The position numbers and the translations under genes were made by a program. The notes below the pieces were generated by a model that saw nothing but the letters and a program-made list of their open reading frames with translations, made no database searches and had not been told where the DNA came from. This document shows positions 43,285 to 51,374 of a stretch of DNA of 64,000 bases, piece after piece (position 1 is the stretch's first letter; each line of letters starts with the position of its first letter). The DNA is from Zafaria ginkgonis (lineage in GTDB: Bacteria; Actinomycetota; Actinomycetes; Actinomycetales; Micrococcaceae): assembly GCF_039540195.1 (NCBI RefSeq), contig NZ_BAABEO010000019.1, positions 62,001 through 126,000 of the forward strand. The letters run 5' to 3'.

Positions 43285-45897
43285 ATGGCCGCCACCCGTC
43301 CACTGGACCGGACGCACGCGGCCACCCTGTTTGCTGACGTTTCCGCACGTCCGAAGGAACGCCTGCTCGTGGGCATCGCGGGTGCCGGAGGCTCGGGGAA
43401 AACCGCCCTGCTGGATCGCTTGGAGGAGACGTACCGCGCCAGCGGCATTCCGGTCAGCCGCGACCACGGCCACGTGGATCCCGCAGGGCGCGCGGCGCCG
43501 TCGGCCGTGTTGGTCGACGACGCGCACCGGCTCGGCGAAACGGACCTGGGCCGCCTGCATTCGTTGGTGGAGGGACACCACATCGACCTCGTGATCGCCT
43601 ACCGGAGCTCGCCGCTGACCCCGGCCCTGGACAAGCTGGTGCGGGCCCTGGAGCGGCACCGGCCACAGGTCCTCCTCGACCCCCTGGACCGGGGGGACGT
43701 CGAGGCCCGGATCGCGGCCGTGACGGGGGCCCCGGTGCCGGCGGCGCTGGTGGCCGACGTGCTGGAAACGACCGGAGGCATGGCCTGGCTGGTTGCCCGA
43801 ACGCTGGCGGCCGTGCGCAGGGAAGGGAACGCCGTGCTGCTCGACCCCCACGGGATGGACGGCGTGGCCCAACACCTCGGCCGCGACCTGCAGAGGGTCG
43901 ACCCGGGCTTGCGGCAGGTGCTCCTCTCGCTGGCCGCAGGCTTCGACTCCGCCGAGGTGGAACCCCCATGGCCGGACTTCGCCGGGCACACCATCGACGA
44001 ACTGGTGGATGAGGCCCGCACCGCCGGGCTGCTGCTGCCCGACGGCCGGCTCATCCCCTTGGTGCGCCAGGCACTGATCAGTACGATGCCGCGTTTCCGG
44101 CTGCGCAGCCTCCAGCGGACGCTGGTGGATGGCTATGTGGCCACCGGATGCGCGCTCGACGGTGTGGCCCGAGACCTGGCCCGCAGCGGCGTGCGGGACA
44201 TCCGGGTGGCCCGGACCCTGGAGCAAGCCGGTGACGACGCCTTGGGTGCCGATCCCGCCCGCGCGCTGAAACTGTACGACGAAGCGAAAGCCGCCGGGGC
44301 GGACGGCCTGCGCCTGGCGGCCCGGCGGGCCCAAGCGGCGTTGGCGGACGGGGACCTGGAGGGGGCCGGGCGGACCGTTGACGGCCTCTTGGCCCTGGAA
44401 GACCCCCCGGACGCGGAAAGGGCGGCCAATGCCGCCGCCGCCGTATGGTCCCGGCGCGGGCTGCTCAACCGCGGAGCCGACGTTTACCGTTGGCTCGGGC
44501 CGGCCAGGGCGGGGGAATCGTCGCCCCTGGCCGCCGTTGCCCTGATCGGTGTCGGTGACCTGGCCGGTGCGCGGACCATGCTGGGGGCCGCGGCGCCGCC
44601 AGGATCCCCCACCCTCCCGTCCGTGGCGTCGGCCCTGATGGGCCAGGGCAGCCTGGACGCGGTGGAAGGCAGGTCCCACGAGGCCCTCTCGGCGCTTGTC
44701 CGGGCCTCGGACACGCTGACGGCCGCCGGTGTCCATGCTCCGCTGCCCGAGCAGCCGGCGGTGCTGGCCGCCCTGGTGGCCTTCCACTGCGGAAAACCCG
44801 GCACGGCGGAATCGATCCTTGCCGCCGCCCTGGCGGGCGGCCAAGGCGGCGCGGCTGTCCGGCCCCGGCTCCTGCTCCTGCAGGCCTGGTCCCAGATGCT
44901 GCTGGACCGCCCGGAGCGGGCCCGGGCCCACATCGCCGAAGCCACCAGGGACGAGCACCTCGTGACGCCGCGGGACAAGCTGTTCCTTCACGCGCTCTCG
45001 GTGGGCCTGGCCCGCCGCACCGACGACCTTCCGGCCCTCGTGCATGCCTGGCGCCAGGCGCGCGACTACCAGATGCATGTCGTGGCCGACCTGTACTGCC
45101 TCCTGCCGCTGGGCGAACTGGCGGTCGCGGGCGCCCGGCTGCGCGACGGCGCCCTGCTGCAGCCGCAGCTGGAGGAAGCCTGGGCCGTGCTTGGACGGCT
45201 GGGGGACCCGCCGCTGTGGTCGCTCCCGCTGCACTGGTATTCGGTGCAGGCCGCGCTCCTCGCCGAGCGCCCGCAGGACCTTGCCCCGCATGCGGCGGCG
45301 CTGGTCCGCGCCGCCGCACAGGACGGGCCGGTGTCCCGGCTGGCATCCCGGCTGGCCACCGCCGGGAAGGTCTGGGTCGCCGTGCTGGCGGGCGAGGCCG
45401 ACGTCGCCGCCGTGGTGTCCGCCGCGAACGGACTGGCCAGTGCCGGACTGGCTTGGGACGGGGCCCGGCTGGCCGGACACGCGGCGGCCCGCGTGGACGA
45501 CCGCAGGGACATGAACCGGCTGCTCTCCTGCGCCCGCGAACTGCGCCGTGGAGTCCGCCCGGCAGCCGGCGGAAGCCCCGAGGCCTCCGGCCCGCCGACC
45601 TGGCCGGAGACTCCCGCCGCCGCGACCCCTGCGAACACGGCGCCCTCCGAGGGGGTGCTCAGCCCCCGCGAGCGGGATGTCGCCCGGCTGGTCCTGCAGG
45701 GCAAGACCTACCGCGAGATCGGGGAGACGATGTTCATCTCGCCCCGCACGGCGGAGCACCACATTGCCCGCATCCGCAGCCGGCTTGGGGCGGCCACGCG
45801 CACCGAACTGCTGGACCGGCTCCGCCTGGTCCTGGACACCGAGGGGAGCGACGCCGGAACCAACGACGGAGGCGATGCGGAGGCCGGATCCCGTTGA
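43285..45897 (+). CDS. LuxR-family STAND-type regulator (IniR-like)
   Basis: About 870 residues from the ATG with GGAGG nine bases upstream; an ATG seven codons earlier is possible. The P-loop is GIAGAGGSGKTALLD, followed by a Walker B-like strand SAVLVDDAHR, a long helical repeat region (~300-740), and a C-terminal LuxR HTH (LSPRERDVARLVLQGKTYRE, then IGETMFISPRTAEHHIARIR). In mycobacteria a large regulator of this class lies beside iniBAC and drives its induction by cell-wall stress. The position directly upstream of iniB here argues for the same role. Confidence 0.9.
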   Translation: MAATRPLDRTHAATLFADVSARPKERLLVGIAGAGGSGKTALLDRLEETYRASGIPVSRDHGHVDPAGRAAPSAVLVDDAHRLGETDLGRLHSLVEGHHIDLVIAYRSSPLTPALDKLVRALERHRPQVLLDPLDRGDVEARIAAVTGAPVPAALVADVLETTGGMAWLVARTLAAVRREGNAVLLDPHGMDGVAQHLGRDLQRVDPGLRQVLLSLAAGFDSAEVEPPWPDFAGHTIDELVDEARTAGLLLPDGRLIPLVRQALISTMPRFRLRSLQRTLVDGYVATGCALDGVARDLARSGVRDIRVARTLEQAGDDALGADPARALKLYDEAKAAGADGLRLAARRAQAALADGDLEGAGRTVDGLLALEDPPDAERAANAAAAVWSRRGLLNRGADVYRWLGPARAGESSPLAAVALIGVGDLAGARTMLGAAAPPGSPTLPSVASALMGQGSLDAVEGRSHEALSALVRASDTLTAAGVHAPLPEQPAVLAALVAFHCGKPGTAESILAAALAGGQGGAAVRPRLLLLQAWSQMLLDRPERARAHIAEATRDEHLVTPRDKLFLHALSVGLARRTDDLPALVHAWRQARDYQMHVVADLYCLLPLGELAVAGARLRDGALLQPQLEEAWAVLGRLGDPPLWSLPLHWYSVQAALLAERPQDLAPHAAALVRAAAQDGPVSRLASRLATAGKVWVAVLAGEADVAAVVSAANGLASAGLAWDGARLAGHAAARVDDRRDMNRLLSCARELRRGVRPAAGGSPEASGPPTWPETPAAATPANTAPSEGVLSPRERDVARLVLQGKTYREIGETMFISPRTAEHHIARIRSRLGAATRTELLDRLRLVLDTEGSDAGTNDGGDAEAGSR

Positions 45898-46008
45898 TGC
45901 CGAGCCCCTTCGCCACGCGTCGCCGGCGGGATTTGCCCCGGCGACTTTCCTGGTGCCGGCAGGGCCTTCCGGAGGGCATCGCAAGGGGCGGATGTCAAGC
46001 CTTGGCGT

Positions 46009-46070
46009 CCCCTATTGCACCCCCTATTGCGGGAGGGGGTACCCCCTATCCCGGGGTTCCCCGATAGGGG
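46009..46070. promoter_or_regulatory. CCCCTAT repeat cluster upstream of iniB
   Basis: Two direct repeats CCCCTATTGC (46009-46018 and 46021-46030) are spaced 12 bp apart. A third CCCCTATC (46043-46050) pairs with GATAGGGG (46063-46070) as an inverted repeat. The cluster ends ~105 bp before the iniB start. It could be an operator for the neighbouring regulator. The inverted pair could alternatively end the regulator's transcript. Confidence 0.55.
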
Positions 46071-46175
46071 AGTGGTCCCGATGTGGGTCCGGCCGCGTCC
46101 GCATACGTTGGTGGTGCCGGGCACCCGTCCGACAGCCTGCTATTCCGAAGACTTTTCGGCCTGAAGGAGCCTCGC

Positions 46176-47102
46176 ATGACGAACGTTTCGACCGTTCTGC
46201 TCGACTTCATGATGAACCTTTTCAAGGACCAAGGTGCCGTGGCGGCCTTCCAGGAGGACCCCGACAGGTCCCTTAGTGCCGCCGGCCTCGGCAATGTCTG
46301 CACCTCCGACGTGGATGCGGTCCTGCCGAGCCTCGTTGACTTCTCCGACGTCTCCTTCGACCGCGACTACGACACCGGCGGCAACGATGCCACCATCAAG
46401 GGCAACGACCCCGAGAACGACTTCGACCTCGGTGGCTGGGGTGGCGGTGGCTGGGGTGGCGGTGGCTGGGATGGCGGCGGTAGCGGCGGTGGCGGCTGGG
46501 ATGGCGGCGGCAGCGGTAGTGGTGGCGGCGGCGGCGGTGGCGGCGGTGGCGGTGGCGCCGGCGGCAGTAGCGGCGGCAGCGGCAGCGGTGGCAGCGGCGG
46601 CGGAGGGGGCGGTGGTGGCGGCGGTGGCGCCGGCGGCAGTGGCGGCGGCGGCGACTACGGCGCTGCCAGGGACCAGATCACCAAGATCGTCAACGAGTAC
46701 AACTACTCCTCGAAGGTGGACGACCGCGACACCATCACGGACCAGTCGGTCAACCAGAACATCTGGTCCAACGGCGACGTCACCCAACACTTCGACAACG
46801 AATCGGTGACGACCTCGGGCGACGATTCCGCGTCCTCCTCCGGCGCCGGTTCCGCGGCTGTCAGCGGCAGCTCCAAGGCCGACGTCAGGACGGACTCCTC
46901 GACCGAGGTGCACTCCTCGGGCAGCAGCAACACCGTCACCGCGGGCACCTCGCGCACGAAGGTCGAGGACAACAAGGTGGATGTCGAGGTTGAGCGTTAC
47001 GAACCCGAGTTCACCGACATCGACGATTCCGTCGTCGTGCAGGACAACGACATCGACACCGACGTGGACCTGCCCGACGCGGACGACGCGGACGCCCCGT
47101 AG
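46176..47102 (+). CDS. iniB: IniB-like glycine-rich protein
   Basis: A 308-residue protein; AAGGAG precedes the ATG. The N-terminal ~65 residues (VLLDFMMNLFKDQGAVAAF, then QEDPDRSLSAAGL) form the helical head shared by IniB proteins. A Gly/Ser/Trp-rich middle (~85-165) is followed by a Ser/Thr/Asp/Val-rich region with beta-strand repeats (for example SVNQNIWSNGDVTQHFDNES) and an acidic end. No signal peptide is visible. In mycobacteria iniB heads the operon induced by isoniazid and other cell-wall inhibitors; a structural envelope role is assumed. iniA starts ~100 bases downstream. Confidence 0.85.
   Translation: MTNVSTVLLDFMMNLFKDQGAVAAFQEDPDRSLSAAGLGNVCTSDVDAVLPSLVDFSDVSFDRDYDTGGNDATIKGNDPENDFDLGGWGGGGWGGGGWDGGGSGGGGWDGGGSGSGGGGGGGGGGGGAGGSSGGSGSGGSGGGGGGGGGGGAGGSGGGGDYGAARDQITKIVNEYNYSSKVDDRDTITDQSVNQNIWSNGDVTQHFDNESVTTSGDDSASSSGAGSAAVSGSSKADVRTDSSTEVHSSGSSNTVTAGTSRTKVEDNKVDVEVERYEPEFTDIDDSVVVQDNDIDTDVDLPDADDADAP
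46430..46650. repeat. GGT/GGC-rich low-complexity coding repeat in iniB
   Basis: Runs of GGTGGC-type triplets encode the Gly-rich middle of IniB. Such tracts are prone to length change by slippage. Confidence 0.85.
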
Positions 47103-47201
47103 GGAACCGGGGCCCCGCCGGCCCCGGCCTGTCCGTCGGGTGGAGCATCCGCCCGCCGGACAGGCCCAACAGGCGGTGGTCCGCAAGCGCAAGGAGGAAA
47201 C

Positions 47202-49046
47202 GTGGCCGAACTGGTGGAACTGCTGGAGGACGGCATCGCCCAGGCGGATCCGGCCGGACGGCCCGACCTGCGCCGCCGGCTGGAAAACACGCGCCGCAGG
47301 CTCCTGGAAACGAGCATCCGCGTGGTGGTTGTCGGGGAGTTCAAACAGGGGAAGAGCCAACTGGTCAACGCCCTGGTCAACGCGCCCGTCTGTCCGGTCG
47401 ACGATGCCGTCGCCACGTCCGTGCCCACCGAGGTCCGCTACGGGGAGACCGCGTCCGCAGCCGTCCTGGTCCCGGAGGAGGGTGCCCCGTCCGCGGATGG
47501 CGGGGCCACCGTCCAGCGCCGGCCGGTGGGGCTGGAGGAAATCGGGACCTACGTGTCGGCGAAAGGCAATGCCGGCAACCGCATGCGGCTGGTGGGGGCG
47601 GAAGTCTCCGTCCCGCGCCAAATCCTGGCCGACGGGCTGGTCATGGTTGATTCTCCCGGCGTGGGCGGCGAGCATTCCGCCCACGAGTTGGCCACCCTGG
47701 TTTCCCTGGGCAGCGCGGACGCGATGCTGCTGGTCACCGACGCGTCACAGGAACTGACGGAGTCCGAACTCAGGTTCCTGCGCCACGGGCTCCAGATGAC
47801 GCCCCACGTCGCCTGCGTCGTGGCCAAGACCGACATCTACCCCCAGTGGCGCGAAGTGGCGGCCGCGAACAGGGGCCATTTGGACCGCATCGATCCGGCC
47901 ATACGGCTGTTTCCCGTTTCCGCCGAATTGCGCCTGCACGCGGCCCGGCTGCAGGACAGCGAACTGCATGCCGAATCCGGGTACGGGCCGCTGGTGGCCT
48001 ACCTGCGCCAAGAGGTCCTGGGGAAGGCCCAACGCACCCGGCACCGCCGGGCGGCCCAGGACCTGCGATCGGTCATCGAGCACCTTCGGCTGTCCCTGCG
48101 GTCCGAACTGGACTCCCTGGAAAACCCGGCAACGACGCCCCGGCGCCTCGCCGAACTGGAGGCGGCCAAGCAGCGGGCCGACGAGCTGCGCCGGCGGTCG
48201 GCCCGCTGGCAGACAACGCTCAACGACGGCGTCGGCGACCTGATCTCGGATCTCGAACACGACCTTCGCGATCGCCTGCGGCACATCCAGCGGGATGCCG
48301 AAAAGTCCATCGATCAGGGCGATCCCGGGCCCGTCTGGTCGGAGTTCTCCGCGTGGCTGCAGCAGCGGGTGGCGGCGGCGGTCTCGGACACCTTCGTGTG
48401 GACCGACGGCCGGGCGGCTTGGCTGGCCCGCGGGGTCGCCGAGCACTTCGCGGAGGACGGGGTTCCGTTGCCGGAACTGCAGGTCGATGACACGGGCAGC
48501 GTGCTTGATCCCGTTGCGGATGTGCCCGACCTGGACCAGGGTTACGTCGGGTTCTTCCAGAAGGTCCTGATCGGCATGCGCGGTTCCTACGGAGGCATCC
48601 TGATGTTCGGCCTCCTCACCACCATGTTCGGAATGCCGCTGATCAATCCGATCTCCGTCGGCGCCGGAGTGCTCCTGGGTGCCAGGGCCTACCAGGAGGA
48701 CCGGAGGGCCCGCCTCAAGCGCCGCCAGGCCGACGCCAAGGCGCTGGTGCGCCGGCACGTCGACGACGTCGTCTTCCAGGTGGGCAAGCAGCTCAGGGAC
48801 AGACTCCGCCTGGTCCAGCGCGAGACGCGGGACCACTTCATGGACATCGCCGAAGAGCACCACCGGTCCCTGGCGGACTCCTCGAACGCCGCCCAGGAAG
48901 CGGCCGATATTTTCGCCCTTGAACGCGAGGAGCGCATCCGGCGGATCAGGGCCAGGCTGGAGCGCGTCGACGCGCTGGAGGCCCGCTTGGCGGCTGCGGG
49001 CGGCGATCCCGCACCGGCGGAACAAGCCGGAAGGGGGCAGGCATGA
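47202..49046 (+). CDS. iniA: IniA-like dynamin-family GTPase
   Basis: A 614-residue protein from GTG with AAGGAGG upstream. The GTPase domain has G1 GEFKQGKS (45-52), a G2 Thr in the 'VATSVPTE' switch, G3 DSPGVG and G4 AKTD. Helical bundle regions lie on either side of a hydrophobic paddle (~445-490: GGILMFGLLTTMFGMPLINP then ISVGAGVLLG). It is a bacterial dynamin-like membrane-remodelling protein; mycobacterial IniA is needed for tolerance to cell-wall inhibitors. It overlaps iniC by ATGA, so IniA and IniC are made together. Confidence 0.92.
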   Translation: MAELVELLEDGIAQADPAGRPDLRRRLENTRRRLLETSIRVVVVGEFKQGKSQLVNALVNAPVCPVDDAVATSVPTEVRYGETASAAVLVPEEGAPSADGGATVQRRPVGLEEIGTYVSAKGNAGNRMRLVGAEVSVPRQILADGLVMVDSPGVGGEHSAHELATLVSLGSADAMLLVTDASQELTESELRFLRHGLQMTPHVACVVAKTDIYPQWREVAAANRGHLDRIDPAIRLFPVSAELRLHAARLQDSELHAESGYGPLVAYLRQEVLGKAQRTRHRRAAQDLRSVIEHLRLSLRSELDSLENPATTPRRLAELEAAKQRADELRRRSARWQTTLNDGVGDLISDLEHDLRDRLRHIQRDAEKSIDQGDPGPVWSEFSAWLQQRVAAAVSDTFVWTDGRAAWLARGVAEHFAEDGVPLPELQVDDTGSVLDPVADVPDLDQGYVGFFQKVLIGMRGSYGGILMFGLLTTMFGMPLINPISVGAGVLLGARAYQEDRRARLKRRQADAKALVRRHVDDVVFQVGKQLRDRLRLVQRETRDHFMDIAEEHHRSLADSSNAAQEAADIFALEREERIRRIRARLERVDALEARLAAAGGDPAPAEQAGRGQA

Positions 49047-50692
49047 ACGCAACGGGCATGATCGAGGCCGGCAGGGCCGGGACGGGCACGAACGCGACCC
49101 TCCGCGGGGCCGTGGGCGAGCTTCTTCGGGAAACGCTTGAGGTCTACCGGGACGACCCGACCGCGTGCTCGTTGCTGCAGGGGTACGCCGAACGCCTGGG
49201 CGAGCCGGTGCGGGTGGCGCTGGCGGGCATGGCCAAGGCCGGCAAGACCACCCTGCTCAACGCCATCGCGGGGGAGGGGATTGCCCTCGCCGAGGCCTGC
49301 CGGCACCCGCACCTGGTGGTGTGGTACCGCCATGGGCCCGCCCCGAGGGCCACGGCGCATTCCGTTTCGGGACAGGCGCGGACGCTGCGCCTGGACCGGA
49401 AGGACGGCCGGCTCGTTGCGGACCTGGGTTCACTGGCCGCGCACGAGGTGGATCGGCTGGTCATTGAATGGCCGGCGGAAGGGCTGCGCGCCCTGACGCT
49501 GATCGACACCCCCGGTCCGGCCTCGCCTCCGGACTCCACCGATCCGGCCAGCCCCACCAATCCTGCCGGGATGGCCGGTCTTCCGGTGCCTGCGGCCGTT
49601 GCCGTGGACGCCGACGCGATCGTGTACCTCATGCGCCATCCCCGCGAGGCGGACCTGGACTACCTGCGTGCGCTGCGGGACGCGGCCGCCACCGGCGCCT
49701 CCAATGCCCTGGTGGTGCTCTCCCGGGCCGACGAGATCGGCGCCGGCCGGATCGACTCGCTCATCTCCGCGCGCGCCTGCGCCGAGGAGTACGCCCGTGA
49801 GGGCACGCTGCGTGACCTCGCCCTGGGCGTGGTTCCGGTTGCCGGGCTGGTGGCCCGGGCGGCACGGACCCTGCGCAAGGACGAATTCGAGGCACTGGTG
49901 GAAGTGTCCCGCCTGGACCGGACCACGCGGGAGCGGCTCCTGCTCTCCGCCGACCGTTTTGTCCGCGCGGACGAGCCGGAGGGCATCGGCCCCGACCTGC
50001 GGGCCATTCTCCTGGAACGGTTCGGTCTTTTCGGCATCCGGCTGGCCTCCGCGCTGATCCGCGGAGGGATCCGCAGGCCGCTTCCGCTGGCCCGCGAACT
50101 CGCCCGGCGCAGCGGGCTGGCCGACCTGATGGATCTCATGTTCGCCGGTTTCGTGGCCCACGGCACCCGGCTGAAGGCGTGCGCGATTCTCGCCGGCATC
50201 GAGGCCCTGATCCGCGCGCACCCGCGTGCCGGAACGATCCGGCTGGCCGAGTCGCTCGAACGCGTCCGAGCCAACGCCCACGACTTCCAGGAACTGCGGA
50301 TCGCCGCGAAGGTCCACGGCGGACGGCTCCCCGTGGAACCGTGGCTGGCCGCCGAAGCGGGCCGCCTCGTCGGCGGACGCGGCGACGCGCCGGAGGACCG
50401 GCTGGGGGACGGGACCGGGCAGGCGGCGGAGGGCGCCTCGGACGAGGAACTGCGCACCCGGGCCCTGGAGCGCCTGGACCGGTGGCGCAAGGCCGCCGGG
50501 AACCCGCGGGCGGACCAGGCAGCCGTCGAGGACTACCGGATTGTCATACGCAGCTGCGAGGCCACGCTGGCCCTGCTGGCCTCCAAGGCCGCCCCCGGGA
50601 ACACCGGGACGGCCCGGGTCCTACTTCGCCCGGAACCAGGCACTGGCCCCGTCCAGCACACCCAGGACCAGCGCCGCCCCGCTCAGCGCTAG
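49043..50692 (+). CDS. iniC: IniC-like dynamin-family GTPase
   Basis: A 549-residue protein coupled to iniA by an ATGA overlap. The P-loop is GMAKAGKTT (62-70), G3 is DTPGP, and the G4-like motif is SRAD. Unlike IniA there is no obvious membrane paddle, so it probably acts as the soluble partner in a heteromeric dynamin, as proposed for paired bacterial dynamins. The last ~24 codons run into the 3' end of the convergent membrane-protein gene (50621-50692), a 72-bp overlap that makes the two transcripts antisense at their ends. Confidence 0.88.
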   Translation: MNATGMIEAGRAGTGTNATLRGAVGELLRETLEVYRDDPTACSLLQGYAERLGEPVRVALAGMAKAGKTTLLNAIAGEGIALAEACRHPHLVVWYRHGPAPRATAHSVSGQARTLRLDRKDGRLVADLGSLAAHEVDRLVIEWPAEGLRALTLIDTPGPASPPDSTDPASPTNPAGMAGLPVPAAVAVDADAIVYLMRHPREADLDYLRALRDAAATGASNALVVLSRADEIGAGRIDSLISARACAEEYAREGTLRDLALGVVPVAGLVARAARTLRKDEFEALVEVSRLDRTTRERLLLSADRFVRADEPEGIGPDLRAILLERFGLFGIRLASALIRGGIRRPLPLARELARRSGLADLMDLMFAGFVAHGTRLKACAILAGIEALIRAHPRAGTIRLAESLERVRANAHDFQELRIAAKVHGGRLPVEPWLAAEAGRLVGGRGDAPEDRLGDGTGQAAEGASDEELRTRALERLDRWRKAAGNPRADQAAVEDYRIVIRSCEATLALLASKAAPGNTGTARVLLRPEPGTGPVQHTQDQRRPAQR

Positions 50693-51238
50693 CTGCGCCA
50701 GCAGCAACACGCTCAGGGCCGTCCCCGCGGCGGAGTGCAGGACCAGGAAACCGTCCACCAGGAGGACCGCGAACCCGTGCAGGGGCAGGACCGCCAGAAG
50801 GGCCCAGCGCAGGCGGCCGTGCCGGTTCATCATCCCCTTCACCAGCAGGGCCTGGAGGGCCATAACGAACAAGAGCGTGCCCAGGCACACCCAGAACAGC
50901 GTCGACACCAGCGCATCCACCGCCACTTCGGCCCCGGCGGGCTGACGCTGGGTGACGAGCCCCTTCAGGTGCGCCAGCGTGGCATCGCGGGAGAAGTAGG
51001 CGACCAGGCAGGCCGCGACGCCCGCAACGATGCTGGTGACCCAGGCCAGCCGCATCGCCTGGACCACGCGCGGCGGCGGCGGGGAAGCGCGGATGGGGGC
51101 CGGGGCCGTGCTGGACATCTCGGGCCGCGGCGGCTTCTGGGCCGTCCCCGCGCCCGGCGGGCCGTCCGGGCGCGCCGAAGGAGCTCCGCCGTTTCCGTGG
51201 TTCGCGTCCGCCTGTTTCGCGTCCATTCCTGCAGCCAT
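50621..51238 (-). CDS. Membrane protein at the end of the ini locus
   Basis: About 205 residues (or four fewer if MDAKQAD is the start). A disordered Pro/Ala-rich cytosolic head (~1-58) is followed by four hydrophobic helices: AWVTSIVAGVAACLVAYF, STLFWVCLGTLLFVMALQAL, WALLAVLPLHGFAVLLVDGF and LSVLLLAQLALSGAALVLGV. I recognise no named family. It is convergent with iniC with a 72-bp overlap, and could supply a membrane receptor for the dynamin pair; that is inference from position. Confidence 0.8.
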   Translation of the reverse strand: MAAGMDAKQADANHGNGGAPSARPDGPPGAGTAQKPPRPEMSSTAPAPIRASPPPPRVVQAMRLAWVTSIVAGVAACLVAYFSRDATLAHLKGLVTQRQPAGAEVAVDALVSTLFWVCLGTLLFVMALQALLVKGMMNRHGRLRWALLAVLPLHGFAVLLVDGFLVLHSAAGTALSVLLLAQLALSGAALVLGVLDGASAWFRAK

Positions 51239-51374
51239 GCTCGTAATGTAATGGACATCACACGCCCCGTTCGGGAACTGTGGCGCGACTCACGGCTTTT
51301 CGGGCAAGTCCGCTGCCGTGGCGGGCGGCGCCGGAACCGGTGCTTTTGCCCTCTCCGCGGCGTAGCCTGACAGC

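Noticed and set aside
41908..45984. A 1358-residue minus-strand open frame
   Set aside because: It lies antisense to the Hsp70-like and LuxR genes, which have family motifs and good starts; long antisense frames are expected at this GC content.
46430..46650. Possible VNTR/CRISPR-like array
   Set aside because: The repeats are triplet-scale Gly codons in the iniB frame, with no spacer structure.
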